This document shows, piece after piece, positions 61,701 to 64,000 of a stretch of 64,000 bases of DNA (the stretch's first letter is position 1; every line of letters starts with the position of its first letter). Location of the stretch: positions 20,205,060 to 20,269,059 of the forward strand of contig OX442314.1 of assembly GCA_949358305.1 (NCBI GenBank), written 5' to 3'. The notes under the pieces were generated by a model, which saw only the letters and a program-made list of their open reading frames with translations, was not told the origin of the DNA and made no database searches. Source of the DNA: Strigamia acuminata. Lineage: Eukaryota > Arthropoda > Chilopoda > Geophilomorpha > Linotaeniidae. The position numbers and the translations under genes are program-made.

Positions 61701-63336
61701 CTTTGAGTTTTCACTTGATAATGGCGTCCTGTTTTGGGGGGAGCGTTTTGTTGTGCCATCAAGTTTGGTTCCCCGTGCCTTAGCATTATTGCATGACGGG
61801 CATGTGGGTGTAGTTTCGATGAAGGGGCGAGCGCGAGCGGCGCTGTGGTGGCCGGCGGTGAACGCCGACATCGCGGCGCATTGTGCCGCATGTTTGGTTT
61901 GTAGGACGCTTGACCCCATGCCCCCTCGAGTCCAGCCTATTAGCTGGCCGCGCGCGATGCAGCCGTGGGAGCGCATCCATCTTGATTACGCGGGGCCGGT
62001 GCTTGGGAAAATGATCTTGATAGTTGTCGACGCCTATTCAGGCTGGATAGAGGCGCAGGCAGTGACCACAGCATCCACCAATGCCACGATTGCGGTTTTG
62101 CGACGTTTGTTCGCAGCTTTTGGCCTGCCATTGACGGTGGTGTCCGATAATGCGACCTGTTTTTCGTCACAGGTCTTTCGCGATTTTTTGGCGGGAAATG
62201 CCATCACCCAGTTGTGGTCACCACCGTACCATCCACAAAGCAACGGTCAGGCCGAATGCGCGGTCCGAGAGGTCAAGCAGCGGCTGGCCAAGGTTGTGGC
62301 CGGCGACCTGGACACGCGCGTCGCTCGTGTGCTTTTTGCCCAACACTCGTCCGTGGGGGGAAGGGATGGGCTTTCCCCTGCGCACCGTTTCTTGGCGCGA
62401 CCTTTTCGCACTCACCTGCAGTCCGCGATTGTTGGCTTTGGCGATTCAGGTCCGGACCAAGCAGAGGACTCCATCGCTGGTCGCAGTTTCCAGGCGAACG
62501 AGGCGGTGTGGTATCGGGTGTTTCCAGCGGCGGTCAAGGCATGGCGAGCGGCGCTCGTGCTCCGCAGAAAAGGAGCAGTCCTGTACGACGTCAGAGATGT
62601 CGAGAGCGGTAAAGTGCACGTGCGACACGTCAACCAATTGAAGAGGCGAGCCTTGAGTGCATCTTCGCCTCCTGTCGATCGTGTGCGACAAATACCTGTT
62701 GTAGAGCCAGGGAGTCGTGATGTTGTGTTGATGAGTTCGCCTCCCGCGGATTTGGATGACTCTCAGTGGTTGTTGTCAGCTCCGGGAGCGGTGCTGGGCG
62801 TTGTGTCTTCATCCTCAAGTGACTCTTGGTTTGACATTTTTGATACTTCTAATGAATTATTAATTCCAGAAGCGGACTTACCTGTGGTTGAGTTGGTTGA
62901 GCAGGTGGTTCTGCCCGATGAGCCAGTTCCTCCAGCTCTGGACGTGGTTGTTGACCGCAGACGTTTGAGCGTCTGCCTTGAGCGTATTGACGACGTGGTT
63001 GCCGGTTTGGTTCCGGTGGCAAACATCGTGCCAGCCCATCCACTTGCGGCGGACGGTGTTCGGGTTGTGAGCCCCCATGGGAGCAGTACCTCATCCGATG
63101 AGGATGTTCTCGTTGCCAGCCTTGGCGCCGGGCGCGTGCCGTCCTTGGTTGGGGAGCGATCAGATGAGGAGCAAGCGGTGGCATCGTCATCCACCGGTCG
63201 CCCGGTGCGTAACAAGCAGCAGCCTGCATGGATGCTCGACCCTAGTGTCGTGTTGACGTCAACAAAGAAGAGAACCAGGGGCCCGAAGAAACCCAAGCCG
63301 AAGCAAGAGCGAGTTGATGATCAAGACACGGAATGA
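58744..63336 (+). CDS. Gag-Pol polyprotein of the Ty3/gypsy element, one uninterrupted frame
   Basis: From the ATG at 58744 the frame gives 1530 aa without stop or frameshift; it is also open upstream to an ATG at 58393 (1647 aa). The start at 58744 is preferred because the next residues already look like the Gag helical domain. In order: Gag; a CCHC zinc knuckle (near 59509-59550); aspartic protease with D-S-G (near 59790); reverse transcriptase with the YQDD catalytic box (near 60690); RNase H (from about 61130, VVADAS); the integrase zinc-binding H-H-C-C region (about 61790-61893); and the catalytic core with Asp (61986), Asp (62146) and Glu (62259) in their usual motifs. A GPY/F-like module follows (near 62500-62650). 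Then comes a 230-residue Ser/Val/Asp-rich tail of unknown role ending in a basic patch. All catalytic residues are present, so the element may be active. Fusing Gag and Pol without a frameshift occurs in several gypsy lineages. Confidence 0.93.
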   Translation: MAAQRMVLGHPGPFDGKMAADWDRYLERVDEFCLLNDIPDAKVKSLLLSLIGPKAYQELQKAVHPEKLPAKNYQEIVDLMRLHLEPVAQPHVCRQRLGLRTRKPEETVEEYLTVLKGLAQPCGFATVGETDSGVLDAFLRGINNSGMRKYIMLSENLTLKSAVKLATSYEAAMATPSSVGGAEVTADVPSHLTDTEVHQVRQFRPARRRGGPNGGAPVQRFDAGFGGARPRVAPFDRGQRRGGGRGGARPPVNIACWHCGGPHFRHQCPDWIQGAGAGREDTRDESAAGPKPEFRQKTVPVNAVARFDYDDDGLPPDEWGIYTVEDASKRFPPFLFQLEVCTRAWLFQVDSGAERSVVTWSQFASLADSGACYPALRRSEVVLRAYTGVPIMVFGEVSLPVSHRGKILDLIFLVVEGSGPNLLGRDLIAQLQIEVAQGAIDQGGEVPVHVPVHASANTSMQEQLNELLAKHEDVFKIGLGAFNGPPIELQMREDISPRFFRPRPVPIPLRPQVEAEIDRLVTEGIFAPITFSEWATPLVVVRKKDGGVRLCGDYRSTINAAIQPDPYPLPAIADIFAQVGEAKYFSKLDYRHAYLQLRLTARSARIAAVNTIRGLMAVNRLPFGTISSSGIFQRCAEGVVAGIRRIFVYQDDILVATITIEEHLTILGLVLARLAENGLRLCRTKCVFCVESLEFLGFRLSGGGVAPLPERVRAITQIPPPLDVTQVKSFLGLINFYGQFVAGLSTIAAPLYMLLVKGQPWSWLDAQKSAFEKIKKALVSAPVLRFYDLGRPAVVVADASPVGVGAVLAQTGDDGKEWPVVFASRSLSSAERNYAQIDKEALAIMFAVRRFHQYICGRRFTVFTDHRPLLGILGRDRPISNIISPRMLRWSLALACYDYQLIFRKGTDVSNADALSRAPVDEPSSERSVVHTFLTELSAQSLIGRAELVAATRADPILVEVTRMVSGGVWEDDHAAAQFKPFKERFFEFSLDNGVLFWGERFVVPSSLVPRALALLHDGHVGVVSMKGRARAALWWPAVNADIAAHCAACLVCRTLDPMPPRVQPISWPRAMQPWERIHLDYAGPVLGKMILIVVDAYSGWIEAQAVTTASTNATIAVLRRLFAAFGLPLTVVSDNATCFSSQVFRDFLAGNAITQLWSPPYHPQSNGQAECAVREVKQRLAKVVAGDLDTRVARVLFAQHSSVGGRDGLSPAHRFLARPFRTHLQSAIVGFGDSGPDQAEDSIAGRSFQANEAVWYRVFPAAVKAWRAALVLRRKGAVLYDVRDVESGKVHVRHVNQLKRRALSASSPPVDRVRQIPVVEPGSRDVVLMSSPPADLDDSQWLLSAPGAVLGVVSSSSSDSWFDIFDTSNELLIPEADLPVVELVEQVVLPDEPVPPALDVVVDRRRLSVCLERIDDVVAGLVPVANIVPAHPLAADGVRVVSPHGSSTSSDEDVLVASLGAGRVPSLVGERSDEEQAVASSSTGRPVRNKQQPAWMLDPSVVLTSTKKRTRGPKKPKPKQERVDDQDTE

Positions 63337-63418
63337 AAAGAATTCGTTTTATTTTGATGCTGTTTATTTAGATTCTTTGGAAAACTCAGTTAAAATTTGT
63401 GACTTGATTTAGTACAAA

Positions 63419-63430
63419 TTTGGGGGAATA
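63419..63430 (+). promoter_or_regulatory. Polypurine tract
   Basis: TTTGGGGGAATA lies directly before the 3' LTR, the expected site for plus-strand priming. Confidence 0.7.
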
Positions 63431-63637
63431 GTGTTATGTTCAGAATAATTGTTTTGGTACAAATGGATTGTATTTCACGTTGGAATTGTTGGAGTGGTTG
63501 TCGTTGGCAACCACTCATAAATAAATTACTTGTCATGTCAAGCTTGAATTGATTGCACGTCTGTTTTTATTCCGCCTATTCAAGTAGAATAGGCCTGTAG
63601 TTGTTAGTGTGGATTTCAGAGCATGGAAAACACTAAA
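63431..63637 (+). repeat. 3' LTR
   Basis: Same sequence as the 5' LTR. It is followed at once by the CGCG(G) duplication and the rest of DEG/ENaC exon 4. Confidence 0.9.
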
Positions 63638-64000
63638 CGCGGAAAATACAACAACGAGATTAGAAATTGTAGCAATCACAAAGGTAAATAAACGCATAAC
63701 TTTAACACAGTTTAATTAAATATTAAAAATGCAATCTGTTTTGCATTTTTCCTTTAGTTTAATCGATTGCAACCTTGTATAACAGAAGATGAATACAGAA
63801 AATGCACAAATGACTGCTATGATCAAGTTATACACGACGGATTTGATGAGTTGGAAGTAAAGGAACCAAACAAAACATTTTGTAGGTAAGTAACCACCAA
63901 TTTATTTTCACGATTGCTGAATGGCTTTTAACACACTACGTTCTATATTGGCAGGTATCCATTTTTAAAATCCAACAACAAATTTAAAAACTGTCGCAGT

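Larger units (their letters stand above)
58169..63637 (+). mobile_element. Complete Ty3/gypsy LTR retrotransposon, very young
   Basis: Two LTRs (58169-58375 and 63431-63637, 207 bp each) were compared by eye and found identical. CGCG (or CGCGG if the LTR starts at TG) is duplicated at both borders (58165 and 63638). A primer-binding site (TGGCGCAGTGAACTCG) follows the 5' LTR and a polypurine tract (TTTGGGGGAAT) precedes the 3' LTR. The order protease-RT-RNase H-integrase is that of Ty3/gypsy (Metaviridae). No envelope-like frame is present. The body is markedly richer in GC than the host sequence. Confidence 0.95.
56507..64000 (+). repeat. DEG/ENaC duplication unit, copy C (split by LTR retrotransposon, runs off the window)
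   Basis: Begins at the same TCTTTGTGTCAGATTCAG border as the other two copies. The gypsy element 58169-63637 interrupts it. Confidence 0.85.
57007..64000 (+). pseudogene. DEG/ENaC channel subunit, copy C, exon 4 disrupted by an LTR retrotransposon
   Basis: Exons 57007-57441, 57500-57617, 57929-58023, then exon 4 in two pieces (58103-58168 and 63642-63683), 63758-63885 and the start of exon 6 from 63955. All reading frames and splice sites are otherwise intact; without the insert the gene would read exactly like copy A. The break falls after …FPFGFYA in the extracellular domain, so the truncated product would lack TM2. Amino-acid changes relative to A are few (RMHHT, PKSRSRAS, NTLNDMYRAF). 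Because decay is otherwise absent, inactivation is recent, and an uninterrupted allele may exist in the population. Confidence 0.85.

Overview
The window is nuclear DNA of an invertebrate animal, most likely an arthropod. It is AT-rich, has many short spliced introns, and carries dense DNA-transposon and retrotransposon debris. Protostome-type gene content supports this: a class 5 semaphorin, a divergent ionotropic receptor (IR) and tandem pickpocket-like DEG/ENaC channels. The species cannot be fixed from the sequence alone. The reading frames of all spliced genes below were joined by hand at GT/AG sites, and phases were checked exon by exon.

Layout. 1-9.3 kb, minus strand: a complete 16-exon Semaphorin-5 gene (1002 aa), whose likely 5' non-coding exon lies 17 kb upstream near 26.5 kb. 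The 9.3-26.5 kb intron holds no recognisable gene but many small transposons (pogo-like, piggyBac-like, hAT-like and others) and minisatellites. 27.9-29.2 kb, minus: two small adjacent secreted-protein genes that I do not recognise. One looks like a prohormone with three repeated leucine-rich peptides set off by basic sites; the other is Lys/Gly-rich. 29.3-36.7 kb: a transposon graveyard with three fold-back hAT-type elements with perfect 8-bp target duplications, plus a segmental duplication. 36.9-40.3 kb, plus: an ionotropic receptor gene. 41.3-42.7 kb, plus: TMEM59. 43.4-45.0 kb, minus: a cystinosin-like lysosomal transporter that seems to lack the lumenal N-terminal domain. 45.2-46.3 kb, minus: a 5'-truncated non-LTR retrotransposon.

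46.3-64.0 kb, plus: three tandem copies of one DEG/ENaC channel unit, promoter included. Copies A (413 aa) and B (410 aa) are intact. Copy C has exon 4 split by a complete Ty3/gypsy LTR retrotransposon with two identical 207-bp LTRs, a short target duplication and one uninterrupted Gag-Pol frame, so the insertion is very young. Between B and C lies the wreck of a second, minus-strand retroelement (an LTR and a decayed gag-like frame), its middle occupied by a long inverted-repeat element with a GTCGAC-rich core.

The conserved genes (Sema5, TMEM59, cystinosin, IR) are functionally unrelated neighbours. The main themes are local gene amplification (DEG/ENaC), transposon-driven gene breakage, and a possible undescribed peptide precursor.
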